DNA of 64,000 nt, taken from Pseudogulbenkiania sp. MAI-1. GTDB taxonomy: Bacteria > Pseudomonadota > Gammaproteobacteria > Burkholderiales > Chromobacteriaceae. Position numbers and translations under genes: made by a program. A model generated the notes under the pieces. The model was given only the letters and a program-made list of their open reading frames with translations. It made no database searches and was not told where the DNA came from. Location: positions 3,014,501 to 3,078,500 of the forward strand of contig NZ_AZUR01000001.1 in NCBI RefSeq assembly GCF_000527175.1, written 5' to 3'. Within the stretch, counting starts at the first letter, position 1; every line of letters starts with the position of its first letter. Below are positions 27,037 to 34,702 of the stretch, one piece after another.

Positions 27037-27519
27037 TTAGCCCGCCAGCCGTTCCACACCCGACGCCTCCAGCCCTGCCAGCAACTGGTCCGCCCGGCCA
27101 TGCCGGCCCACGGCGAGATCCGGCTGCAATTCGGCGAGCGGCGCCAGCACGAAAGCCCGTTCGTGCATGCGCGGATGCGGCAGCGTCAGACGCTCCGATT
27201 CGAGCTCCACGCCCTCCATCATCAGCAGATCGAGGTCGAGCACGCGCGGGGCGTTGCGGAACGAACGCACCCGGCCGAAACGCTCCTCGAGCTGCATCAG
27301 GGCATCCAGCAGCGCCAGCGGCGCAAGGTCGGTGTCCAGTTCGGCGACGGCGTTGATGAAGTCAGGCTGGTCAAGATAACCGACCGGAGCGGTGCGGTAC
27401 AGCGAGGACGCGCGCAACAGGCGCACGCCGGGAACGGTATCGAGCGCCGCCAGGGCGGCCAGGACCTGCTGTTGCGGCTGTTCCAGATTGCTGCCCAGGG
27501 CGATGAACGCTCGGCTCAC
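27037..27519 (-). CDS. folK: HPPK, folate pyrophosphokinase
   Basis: 160 aa. Transfers pyrophosphate from ATP to 6-hydroxymethyl-7,8-dihydropterin in folate synthesis. Motifs: FIALGSNLEQPQ, SSLYRTAPVGYLDQPDFINAVAEL, and RVLDLDLLMMEG plus LPHPRMHERAFVLAPL, which bind ATP, magnesium and pterin. Its ATG overlaps the pcnB stop as ATGA, so it is coupled to pcnB. Confidence 0.96.
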   Translation of the reverse strand: MSRAFIALGSNLEQPQQQVLAALAALDTVPGVRLLRASSLYRTAPVGYLDQPDFINAVAELDTDLAPLALLDALMQLEERFGRVRSFRNAPRVLDLDLLMMEGVELESERLTLPHPRMHERAFVLAPLAELQPDLAVGRHGRADQLLAGLEASGVERLAG

Positions 27520-28883
27520 GATTCGACGCCCTGCTCGCCACTTTCACGGCGGCGCTGGCTGGGGCGGCGGCGCTTGCGCTTCTTGGCGGGAGCCCCGTTG
27601 GCCGAGCCCTCCTCCCGGGCATTGGCGACCAGTTCCAGGCGTTCATCGTGATCGGCGTGCTGGAAATCGTCCCACCACTGCACCAAGCTCGCCGGCACCT
27701 CGCCGGCCTGGGCACGCAGCGACAGGAAATCGAAAGCGGCGCGGAAGCGCGGTTGTTCGAGGAAGCGGAACGGGCGCTGGCCGCTGCGGTTCTCGAAGCG
27801 CGGCTGCTGTACCCAGATCTCGCGCATGGTGGCGCTGAAGCGGCGCGGGATGGCGAATTCGTTGTCCTGCAGCGACTCCACTTCGGCGATCGCGTCGAAC
27901 AAGGCCTGCACCGGCCGCTCGCCACTCTTGAGCCGTGCCGTCCACTGCTGCGACACCTGGCGCCACAGCAGGGTCGCCAGCAGGAAGCCGACCGACACCG
28001 GCTTGTCCTCGCGGATGCGCTCATCGGTGCTCTGCAGGCCCAGTTGCAGGAACTGGTCGTCGCCGCGCTCATCGAGTACGGCGTCGAGCAGCGGGAACAC
28101 GCCGCGCGACAAGCCCTCCTCGCGCAGCTTGCACAGACAGGAATAAGCCTGGCCGGACATCAGGAGCTTGAGCATTTCGTCGAACAGGCGTGCCGGTGGC
28201 TCCTTCTTCAGCAGATGGGCATGGGCGCGGATCGGCTTGCGGGTGTTCTCGTCGATCTCGAAATTCAGCTTGGCCGCCAGGCGCACGGCGCGCAGCATGC
28301 GCACCGGGTCTTCCTGGTAACGGCGCGCCGGCTGGCCGATCATGACCAGCTTGCGCGCCTGCAGATCCTTCACCCCGTGGTGATAGTCGATGATGGACTC
28401 GTCGGACGGATCGTAGAACAGGGCATTGACGGTGAAGTCGCGGCGATGGGCATCCTCTTCCTGGCTGCCGTAGGAGTTGTCGGCCATGATGCGGCCGGTC
28501 TCGTTGGTATCGTCGATGCTGCCGCCACGGAAAGTGGTGACCTCGATCGTTTCCGGGCCGACCATCACGTGCACGATCTTGAAGCGGCGGCCGATGATGC
28601 GCGAGCGGCGGAACAGGTGGTGCACCTGCTCCGGCGTGGCGCTGGTGGCCACGTCGAAGTCCTTGGGATTGACACCCAGCAAGAGATCGCGCACCGCCCC
28701 CCCCACCACGTACGCCGTGAAACCGGCCTCCTGCAGGCGCGAGGTCACTTTCAGCGCCGCCTGGCTGAGCCGGTCGCGCCGCACTCCGTGTTGGGAAAGA
28801 GGAATAACGCGCGGTTTGACGCGACGCTTGCCTACTACGCCAGCGGGCAGCTCGAGTACTCGTCGAATTAGCTTGCGGATCAT
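27516..28883 (-). CDS. pcnB: Poly(A) polymerase I
   Basis: 455 aa from the ATG at 28883 (MIRKLIRRVLEL). Adds 3' A tails that promote RNA decay. The nucleotidyltransferase head carries VVGGAVRDLLLG and the catalytic carboxylates in NPKDFDVATSATPEQV; the RRDFTVNALFYDP and YQEDPVRMLRAVRLAAKL blocks follow. The tail is strongly basic (KKRKRRRPSQRRRES), as in other PcnB proteins. It heads the operon pcnB-folK-dNK-panB-panC-panD. An earlier in-frame ATG at 29033 is too far upstream to fit the family. Confidence 0.95.
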   Translation of the reverse strand: MIRKLIRRVLELPAGVVGKRRVKPRVIPLSQHGVRRDRLSQAALKVTSRLQEAGFTAYVVGGAVRDLLLGVNPKDFDVATSATPEQVHHLFRRSRIIGRRFKIVHVMVGPETIEVTTFRGGSIDDTNETGRIMADNSYGSQEEDAHRRDFTVNALFYDPSDESIIDYHHGVKDLQARKLVMIGQPARRYQEDPVRMLRAVRLAAKLNFEIDENTRKPIRAHAHLLKKEPPARLFDEMLKLLMSGQAYSCLCKLREEGLSRGVFPLLDAVLDERGDDQFLQLGLQSTDERIREDKPVSVGFLLATLLWRQVSQQWTARLKSGERPVQALFDAIAEVESLQDNEFAIPRRFSATMREIWVQQPRFENRSGQRPFRFLEQPRFRAAFDFLSLRAQAGEVPASLVQWWDDFQHADHDERLELVANAREEGSANGAPAKKRKRRRPSQRRRESGEQGVES

Positions 28884-29099
28884 CGGGGAAATGGTGAGAG
28901 AGTATGGGATACGCCGAAAAGCGTAGCATTCAAGGGGCCGATTATAGCCTGAAACAACGCGGAAAACACACCGCAAACGACGACGGGCCAAGGACGGACG
29001 GGGCGACTCCGGGCAAGGCGGGGTCGCGGACACGATTGCCCTGGCCGCCCCTGCCCCCTAGAATTCAGCCATTTCCCACTGCCGCAAGGCCCGGCCTCC

Positions 29100-29834
29100 G
29101 TGACCCCCGTACTCGCTTTCGCCATCGCCACCGTCCCCGACGTGGCCGGCATCCGCACCCTTTATGGCTTCGCCGCCGACATCGCCGACCACGACGTGGC
29201 CGAGTTCGCCCTGCAACGCCAGCGCGCCCGCACCGGCGGCGACGGCCTGCCGCATCACCTGCAGCGCATCGTCGCCGTATCCTGCCTGCTGCAGCAGGGG
29301 GACGAGATCACCTGCCGCTCGTCCGGTGCGGTAGGCGCCAATGAAGCCGCGCTGCTGCAGCTCCTGTTCGACACGGTGGCGCAGCATTCCCCCTGCGTCA
29401 CCAGCTGGAGTGGCGAAGCGTTCGCCCACCCTGTCTTGCGCTATCGCGCCCTGATCAACGGCGTGCCCCTGCCACGCCACTGGCAGCCGGACGACGCCGG
29501 GTGCATCGGTCGGCGCGGCCTGGTGCCGCTGCCGTACGCTGCCGTGCCGCTCGACGAGATGGCCCGGCTATGCGGCCTGCCCGCCCAGCCAACGCAGGAC
29601 AGCGAGAGCACTTGGCGGGTCTACCGGGCCGGCCGGATCGACGAGATCCGGGCCCGTTGCGACGTCGAAGCACTCACCACCAGCCTGCTGTTCCTGCGTT
29701 CCCGCCTGGTGCACGGCGCGCTGAGCACCGACGAGTACCGTCATGCCGTCGAGCGCGTGCGCGACTGGGTCGGCCAGCAAAGCGAACCGCACTGGCGCGA
29801 CTTTCTCGCCGCCTGGCCATTGGTGACAGCTTGA
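29100..29834 (+). CDS. PolB-exonuclease-like protein lacking catalytic acids
   Basis: 244 aa from a GTG start. The layout follows the predicted 3'-5' exonuclease family related to DNA polymerase B proofreading domains (about 240-260 aa): an opening VLAF-x-I-x-TVPDVAG, a central V-x-SW-x-G-x-x-F-x-x-PVLRYRAL, and a C-terminal DEMARLCGLP plus IDEIRARCDVEALTT. In active members the first motif reads D-x-E and the second has Asp after the Phe. Here they read FAIATV and GEAFAHP, so Asp, Glu and Asp are all Ala. The fold seems kept while metal-dependent cleavage should be lost. It is divergent from pcnB with its own terminator. Confidence 0.7.
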   Translation: MTPVLAFAIATVPDVAGIRTLYGFAADIADHDVAEFALQRQRARTGGDGLPHHLQRIVAVSCLLQQGDEITCRSSGAVGANEAALLQLLFDTVAQHSPCVTSWSGEAFAHPVLRYRALINGVPLPRHWQPDDAGCIGRRGLVPLPYAAVPLDEMARLCGLPAQPTQDSESTWRVYRAGRIDEIRARCDVEALTTSLLFLRSRLVHGALSTDEYRHAVERVRDWVGQQSEPHWRDFLAAWPLVTA

Positions 29835-29837
29835 CAG

Positions 29838-29863
29838 CCCCCGTGCCCACGGGTAGTCTTTTT
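29838..29863 (+). terminator. Terminator of the exonuclease-like gene
   Basis: CCCGTG-CC-CACGGG stem followed by TAGTCTTTTT, a few bases after the TGA at 29832-29834. Confidence 0.7.
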
Positions 29864-29867
29864 GCAT

Positions 29868-29915
29868 GCGCCGATTTGATACAGCTTGCGGGGCGCCGAT
29901 AAATTCCAGCTAAAG
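29868..29915 (+). ncRNA. SAM-II-like pseudoknot riboswitch, copy 1
   Basis: P1 is GCGCC (29868-29872) with GGCGC (29892-29896). The P1 loop opens GATTTGATA and contains CAGCTTG. After P1 come GATAAAT (29898-29904) and AGCTAAAG (29908-29915), which can pair back to the loop through AGCT as an H-type pseudoknot. Order, spacing and the three blocks GATTT / GATAAA / AGCTAAA match what I know of SAM-II aptamers, but the usual longer A-run at the 3' end is replaced by AAAGCG. Treat it as SAM-II-like, not proven. It feeds directly into an antiterminator/terminator pair. Confidence 0.6.
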
Positions 29916-29958
29916 CGTGCGACCAAACCCGCTTTAGCCTATCGGCAAGCGGGTTTTT
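29895..29958 (+). terminator. Expression platform: antiterminator versus terminator
   Basis: Terminator: ACCCGC (29927-29932) with GCGGGT (29949-29954), then TTTTT. Competing antiterminator: GCTAAAGCG (29909-29917) pairs perfectly with CGCTTTAGC (29930-29938), extended by GCCGATA (29895-29901) with TATCGGC (29940-29946). The antiterminator consumes both the left arm of the terminator and the aptamer's AGCTAAAG tail. Ligand locking that tail in the pseudoknot would therefore free the terminator, giving an OFF switch. The logic is inferred from pairing only. Confidence 0.6.
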
Positions 29959-30016
29959 GTTTGCCCGCCCCTCCCCCGCCCGCGTAGCGATCAGCCATAC
30001 CGTAATACAGCAATAC

Positions 30017-30066
30017 AGCGCCGAGTTAATGACAACTTGCAGGGCGCTCAAAAATCCTGCTAAAGC
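30017..30066 (+). ncRNA. SAM-II/SAM-V-like pseudoknot, copy 2
   Basis: P1 is AGCGCC (30017-30022) with GGCGCT (30043-30048), six perfect pairs. The loop GAGTTAATGACAACTTGCAG ends in GCAG, which pairs with CTGC (30057-30060) after the A-rich CAAAAAT. The tail TAAAGCGT is shared with copy 1 (CTTGCRGGGCGC...GCTAAAGCGT in both). It lies 56 bases upstream of the start codon at 30122 and has no T-run after it, so it would act on translation if functional. GGGCGCT can also pair with AGCGCCC (about 30097-30103), offering an alternative fold. Confidence 0.5.
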
Positions 30067-30121
30067 GTCGCCTGGCATGGGTTCCGGGCACGCCACAGCG
30101 CCCAACCTGAAGGAATATGCC

Positions 30122-30436
30122 ATGTACGACTGCCAGAACGACAACTGCCGCGACTTCGCCTACGACGACAGCCACATCGCCTCCTCGCTTACCGCCTCCC
30201 AGCCCGCACTCAAAGGCACCTTGGTAGCCAGCGCCCCCCACGCCGATCATCTGGCCACACTGGAGCAACTCTCCTTGTTCGCCCGCCAGCGCGGCTACGC
30301 CTCGCAGCAGAAGGAGAGCCGGCTGGAGCTGGCCGGCGTCACCCTGCCCGATGCGCTCGCCATCAACGCCCGCTTCGGCGGCGCCCTCGTCATCAGTTGC
30401 GACCTGCGCCGCCATCCGCCGGCCCGTTTTGCTTAA
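30122..30436 (+). CDS. Unrecognised 104-aa protein behind the tandem leader
   Basis: GAAGGA lies eight bases before the ATG. The protein begins MYDCQNDNCRDFAYDDSHIASSL, is rich in Ala, Leu, His and Asp, has three cysteines near the ends (C4, C9 and one near the C-terminus in ISCDLRRHPP), and has no signal peptide or membrane segment. I do not recognise a family. The complex leader, with two pseudoknots and a conditional terminator, is the best evidence that this is a real, regulated gene. MATE pump gene norM follows 76 bases later and may be read through. Confidence 0.6.
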   Translation: MYDCQNDNCRDFAYDDSHIASSLTASQPALKGTLVASAPHADHLATLEQLSLFARQRGYASQQKESRLELAGVTLPDALAINARFGGALVISCDLRRHPPARFA

Positions 30437-30512
30437 CTCGGTGTCTCGCCGCTGTAAAGACGACCGGCAAGGATGACCGTATACTGAACGGCTTTCATCC
30501 CTCGGTCTCGTC

Positions 30513-31919
30513 ATGTTCTTTGGACTGAGCCGGGAGCCGCGCGCCAGGATCGTCGCGGAATCCCGGCAGATTCTCGCCCTGGCGCTGCCCATCATGGTGG
30601 CGCAAGTCGCCCACGTGGCGATGGGCTTCGTCGATACCGTGATGTCCGGCCGCGTCAGCACCAACGACCTGGCCGCGGTATCGCTCGGCTCCAGCGTCTT
30701 TATCACCGTCTACGTCACGCTGATCGGCATCGCCACCGCGCTCAACCCGCTCATCGCCCACCTGTTCGGCGCCGGCGAGCGCGAGGAGATCGGCGAGACG
30801 GTACGCCAGGGGCTGTGGTTCTGCCTGTTCCTCGGCCTTATCGGCAGCGCGCTGATGATCTTCGGCCAACCCTGGCTGCGCGACTGGCTGACGCTGTCCA
30901 GCGACGTCGAGGACAAGGTGATGCTGTTTCTCGACGGCGTCGCGCTCGGCATGCCGGCAGCGATGATGCAGCGCGCGCTGCACGCCTTCGCCTCCAGCCT
31001 CAACAAGCCCCGGCCGATCATGCTGGTCGGCGTGGCAGCGCTGCTGCTCAACATCCCGCTCAACTACGCGCTGATCCACGGCCTGTACGGTCTGCCGGCG
31101 ATGGGCGGCGCCGGCTGCGGCTGGGCCACCGCCGCCGCGCTGTGGTTCAACCTGCTGGCACTGTTGGGCTACATCGTGCGCCATCCCCATTTCCAGCCCT
31201 ACGCCTTCACGCACCGCTGGAGCTGGCCAGACTGGTCGCGCTACGGCGCCATGCTGAAGCTGGGGCTGCCGATCGGCCTCTCGTTCTTCTTCGAGGTCAG
31301 CCTGTTCTCGTTCATCGCCTTCCTGGTCGCCAAGCTCGGCACCACGGTGGTGGCCAGCCACCAGGCGGTGATCAACGTCAGCAGCATCATCTACATGCTG
31401 CCGCAAAGCATCTCCACCGCGATGTCGGTGCGCGTCGGCCAGGCGGTCGGCGCCGGCGACTACCACCAGGCGCGCTTCACCGCCGGCACCGGCCTGTTGA
31501 CCGGCCTGGTGCTGGCCGGGCTGACCATGCTGCTGATGCTGGCGCTGCGCGAAGACATCATCCGTCTCTACACCACCGACCCCGAGGTGATCCGCATCGG
31601 CGCCGGCCTGCTGTTCTTCGCCGCGGTGTTCCAGCTAACCGACGCCACCCAGAGCATCTCTTCCGGCGCCTTGCGCGGCTACAAGATCACCACCGGGCCG
31701 ATGATCATCCACGTGGTGTCGTTCTGGGGGCTGGGCCTGGGGCTCGGCATGGTGCTGGGACTGTCCGACTGGCCGCTGCCCTTCCTTGCCCTGCCCATGG
31801 GCATCGAGGGTTTCTGGGCGGCGCTGGTATTCAGCCTGAGCGTGGCGGCGGTTTTGCTGGTAGGCTACCTGTCGCGCGAAAGTCGCCGCCGCCTGGTCCG
31901 TCAACATACCGAAAGCTGA
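30513..31919 (+). CDS. norM: MATE-family efflux pump (NorM-like)
   Basis: 468 aa with about 12 membrane helices in two six-helix halves (MatE domains around 17-180 and 240-405). QILALALPIMVAQVAHVAMGFVDTVMSGR is the characteristic start. Exchanges cations for cationic drugs or metabolites. A possible -10 (TATACT) sits about 30 bases before the ATG, so it may have its own promoter besides any transcript coming through the riboswitch-like leader. murB follows after 6 bases. Confidence 0.88.
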   Translation: MFFGLSREPRARIVAESRQILALALPIMVAQVAHVAMGFVDTVMSGRVSTNDLAAVSLGSSVFITVYVTLIGIATALNPLIAHLFGAGEREEIGETVRQGLWFCLFLGLIGSALMIFGQPWLRDWLTLSSDVEDKVMLFLDGVALGMPAAMMQRALHAFASSLNKPRPIMLVGVAALLLNIPLNYALIHGLYGLPAMGGAGCGWATAAALWFNLLALLGYIVRHPHFQPYAFTHRWSWPDWSRYGAMLKLGLPIGLSFFFEVSLFSFIAFLVAKLGTTVVASHQAVINVSSIIYMLPQSISTAMSVRVGQAVGAGDYHQARFTAGTGLLTGLVLAGLTMLLMLALREDIIRLYTTDPEVIRIGAGLLFFAAVFQLTDATQSISSGALRGYKITTGPMIIHVVSFWGLGLGLGMVLGLSDWPLPFLALPMGIEGFWAALVFSLSVAAVLLVGYLSRESRRRLVRQHTES

Positions 31920-31925
31920 ACCGCC

Positions 31926-32954
31926 GTGAGCCTTGTTTTTCATCATGACCACCCCCTCAAAACGCTGAACACCTTCGGCATGGACGTGCGCGCCGCGACG
32001 TTCTGCGAGCTGGACGACCTGGCCCGGCTGCCCGAACTGCTGGCGAGCGAGCCCTACCGGCGCGGACCGGTGCTGTGGCTGGGTGGTGGCAGCAACCTGC
32101 TGTTCACCGGCGACTATCCGGGGCTGGTCGTGAAAGTGGCACTTGCCGGCATCACGGTGCTGCACGAGAACGACGACGAGGTGGTGGTGGAGGCCGCCGC
32201 CGGCGAGAACTGGCACGGCTTCGTGCAGCACACGCTGGCGCAGGGCTGGGCCGGGCTGGAAAACCTGAGCCTGATCCCCGGCACCGTGGGCGCGAGCCCG
32301 ATCCAGAACATCGGCGCCTACGGCGTCGAGGTCAAGGATTGCCTGACCGAGGTAGTGTGCGCCGACCTGCACGACAACGGCGCCCAACGCATCCTCTCCA
32401 ACGCCGACTGCCGCTTCGGCTATCGCGACAGCGTGTTCAAGCATGAACTGAACGGCCGCCTGCTGGTCACCGCGGTACGCTTCCGCCTGAGCAAACGGCC
32501 GACGCTACACACCGGCTACGGCGACATCGGCAAGGAACTGGCCGCCATGGGCAAGGCGGACGGCGCCTCGCCGCGCGACGTCAGCGAAGCGGTGATCCGC
32601 ATCCGCTCCGCCAAGCTGCCCAACCCGCTGGAACTCGGCAACGCCGGCAGCTTCTTCAAGAACCCGATCATCGACGCCGATCAGGCCGAAGCCCTGCTCG
32701 CGCGCCATCCCGACCTGCCGCACTACCCTGCCGGCGCCGGCAAGACCAAACTCGCCGCCGGCTGGCTGATCGACCGTGCCGGGCTGAAGGGCTACCGCGA
32801 GGGCGACGCCGGCGTACACGCGCGCCAGGCGCTGGTGCTGGTCAACTACGGCCACGCCAGCGGCCGGGAAATCTGGGCGCTGGCGCAGAAAGTACAGGCG
32901 ACGGTGAAGGAACGTTACGGCGTGCAGCTGGAACCGGAACCGCTGGTGCTGTAA
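31926..32954 (+). CDS. murB: UDP-N-acetylenolpyruvoylglucosamine reductase
   Basis: 342 aa from GTG at 31926. NADPH/FAD enzyme of peptidoglycan precursor synthesis. FAD-binding blocks: LKTLNTFGMDVRA, GGGSNLLFTGDYPGLVV, LSLIPGTVGASPIQNIGAYGVEV (with the catalytic region), and GSFFKNPII. The C-terminal type I extension with GYREGDAGVHARQALVLVNYG is present. It is the close downstream partner of norM. The stop codon touches the terminal repeat of a small inserted element. Confidence 0.95.
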   Translation: MSLVFHHDHPLKTLNTFGMDVRAATFCELDDLARLPELLASEPYRRGPVLWLGGGSNLLFTGDYPGLVVKVALAGITVLHENDDEVVVEAAAGENWHGFVQHTLAQGWAGLENLSLIPGTVGASPIQNIGAYGVEVKDCLTEVVCADLHDNGAQRILSNADCRFGYRDSVFKHELNGRLLVTAVRFRLSKRPTLHTGYGDIGKELAAMGKADGASPRDVSEAVIRIRSAKLPNPLELGNAGSFFKNPIIDADQAEALLARHPDLPHYPAGAGKTKLAAGWLIDRAGLKGYREGDAGVHARQALVLVNYGHASGREIWALAQKVQATVKERYGVQLEPEPLVL

Positions 32955-33135
32955 GAAGCTATCCTCAAAGTTACTGCGCGGTCGTGATCTCGGGTTGGGT
33001 GGTGCTCTGAGCGTGCGAATCTCTGGTCGAGATTCGCTCAGCCATGATCCTCATGGACTACGTGTCCATTCCGGTTCCTGCGCTCCAGCCGCCCCTCGCT
33101 GACGACCGCTCGTCCCACTTTGAGAACAGCTTCTA
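32954..33135. mobile_element. MITE-like element abutting the murB stop, about 180 bp
   Basis: AGAAGCTATCCTCAAAGT at 32954-32971 is the inverted counterpart of ACTTTGAGAACAGCTTCTA at 33117-33135 (two mismatches). Inside is a strong hairpin CGAATCTC-TGGTC-GAGATTCG near 33015-33037. No frame codes for a transposase. It fits a miniature inverted-repeat element inserted right at the end of murB, or a structured 3' end shared by murB and the converging ABC gene. Confidence 0.55.
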
Positions 33136-33142
33136 GAATGCG

Positions 33143-33910
33143 CTACTTGAGCAGCCGCCGCCGGGTCAGCGCCACCGCCAGCGAGAACGACAGCACGGCG
33201 TAGAGCAGCAGGATCAGCAGGCTCGGCCAGACAGAGGGCGGCGTCACACCGTTGACCAGGGGCCGGGCCAGACGGATGGCGTGGGTCAGCGGCAGAACCT
33301 CGGCCACCGCCCGAATCCAGCCGGGCAGGTTCTCGGCCGGGTAGAACACCCCGGAGATCAGCATCATCGGGCTGACCACCAGCGTGAAGTAGTACATGAA
33401 GAAGTCGTAGCTCGGGCTCACCGCCGTCACCACCAGCCCCATGCCGGCGAAGGCGAGCCCGGACAGCGCGATCAGCGGCACGATCCACAACACCAGCGGG
33501 CTCTTGATCAGCCCCAGCAGCCCCATCACCAGCAGGATGGCGAGCCCCGACAGCAGGCTCTTCGACGCCGCCCACAGCCACTCGCCCAGCACCACGTCGT
33601 CCACCGTCAGCGGCGCGTTGATGATGGCCGACCAGGTCTTCTGCACGTGCATGCGCGAGAAGGCCGAGTACAGCGCCTCGAACGTCGCGCTGTTCATGGT
33701 GCTGTAGCACACCGTCCCGGCCGCCAGGAACTGGATGTAGGGCACGCCGTTGATGGCCGGCAGCAGGCTGCCGATACCGAAACCCAGCCCCAGCATGTAC
33801 AGCATCGGGTCCGCCAGGTTGCCCAGCATCGACGGCACGGCCAGCTTCTTCCACACCAGGTAGTTGCGCAGCCAGACCGGAATGAAACGCAGCGACAGGC
33901 GAGGCAGCAT
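33143..33910 (-). CDS. ABC-2 type transport permease
   Basis: 255 aa with six membrane helices of the ABC-2 fold, close to NodJ-type permeases that export carbohydrate or lipid-linked substrates. Typical parts: a cytoplasmic start with WLRNYLVWKKLAVPSML, FEALYSAFSRM, and the C-terminal loop LISGVFYPAENLPGWIRAVAEVLPLTHAIRLARPL. No ATPase gene is adjacent, so its energising subunit must be encoded elsewhere. It lies 2 bases after a CbiM-like permease, so both are read together. Confidence 0.82.
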   Translation of the reverse strand: MLPRLSLRFIPVWLRNYLVWKKLAVPSMLGNLADPMLYMLGLGFGIGSLLPAINGVPYIQFLAAGTVCYSTMNSATFEALYSAFSRMHVQKTWSAIINAPLTVDDVVLGEWLWAASKSLLSGLAILLVMGLLGLIKSPLVLWIVPLIALSGLAFAGMGLVVTAVSPSYDFFMYYFTLVVSPMMLISGVFYPAENLPGWIRAVAEVLPLTHAIRLARPLVNGVTPPSVWPSLLILLLYAVLSFSLAVALTRRRLLK

Positions 33911-33912
33911 GC

Positions 33913-34590
33913 TCAGGCTCCCGGATCGGAGTTGTCGTCGAGATAGCGGCTGTCGTCGAAGGTGGCGACCCACCGCGGGCGGTAGACGATCAGGATCGCC
34001 ATGATCAGCCCGGTGGTGAAGGCTTCGGACCAGGACAGCAGGAAATAGAACGGCAGGGCCTCGGTCATCAGTTCCTCCCAAGGATAGGCTTCCGCCAACC
34101 CCAAGGCCACGATGCCGCCGAGGCCGGTGGCGAACAGGCTGGCGCCGCCGGCGAGAAAGGCGCAGACGAACACGTAAATGAACAGGTTGGGCGGCAGCAG
34201 GCGCTGCGTCAGCCGCAGCACCACCGACACCAGCGTCACCGGCAGCACCGCCATCAGCCAGAAGTTGAGCCCCAGCGACATCCAGTCGCCCAGGCCGTAG
34301 GCCGTCACCCCGGCCAGCACGATGGCCAGCGCCAGCAGCGCCAGCCAGTGCCCCATCATCAGCGTGAGGATGGCGGCCCCCGACAGGTGGAACCAGAGTC
34401 CCGGCTTGAAACCGCCTTTCATCATCCACATCGCCATGGTCAGCACACAGGCACCCAGCCAGGCGTTCAGTGCGACGTGGTCGAGTGCGCGCCACTTGAT
34501 GCGGCTCGCCGCCCAGCCCAACACGCCCAATGCCGCCAACAGGGTCGACCATTGCACCCAGAGAGGAAAGAAAGCGGCAGGCAGGTTCAT
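33913..34590 (-). CDS. CbiM-like energy-coupling-factor permease
   Basis: 225 aa, 6-7 hydrophobic helices, with FHLSGAAILTLMMGHWLALLALAIVL and FIYVFVCAFLAGGASLF resembling the substrate-binding component of cobalt/nickel ECF transporters. The N-terminal MHI metal-binding motif of true CbiM is missing (the protein begins MNLPAAFFPLW), and no CbiN, Q or O genes are nearby. The substrate is therefore unclear. I prefer the ATG at 34590; an ATG at 34626 would add 12 residues, and neither has a clear ribosome site. Confidence 0.6.
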   Translation of the reverse strand: MNLPAAFFPLWVQWSTLLAALGVLGWAASRIKWRALDHVALNAWLGACVLTMAMWMMKGGFKPGLWFHLSGAAILTLMMGHWLALLALAIVLAGVTAYGLGDWMSLGLNFWLMAVLPVTLVSVVLRLTQRLLPPNLFIYVFVCAFLAGGASLFATGLGGIVALGLAEAYPWEELMTEALPFYFLLSWSEAFTTGLIMAILIVYRPRWVATFDDSRYLDDNSDPGA

Positions 34591-34702
34591 GACGGGAGAC
34601 AGCGGCAAGAAGAATCGCTCCATCATACCAGACGGTGCAGCTCCCCTGCCGACACAACACGGCGGCAGGCCGCTACAATACGGGTTTTACGGAGAACGCC
34701 CG

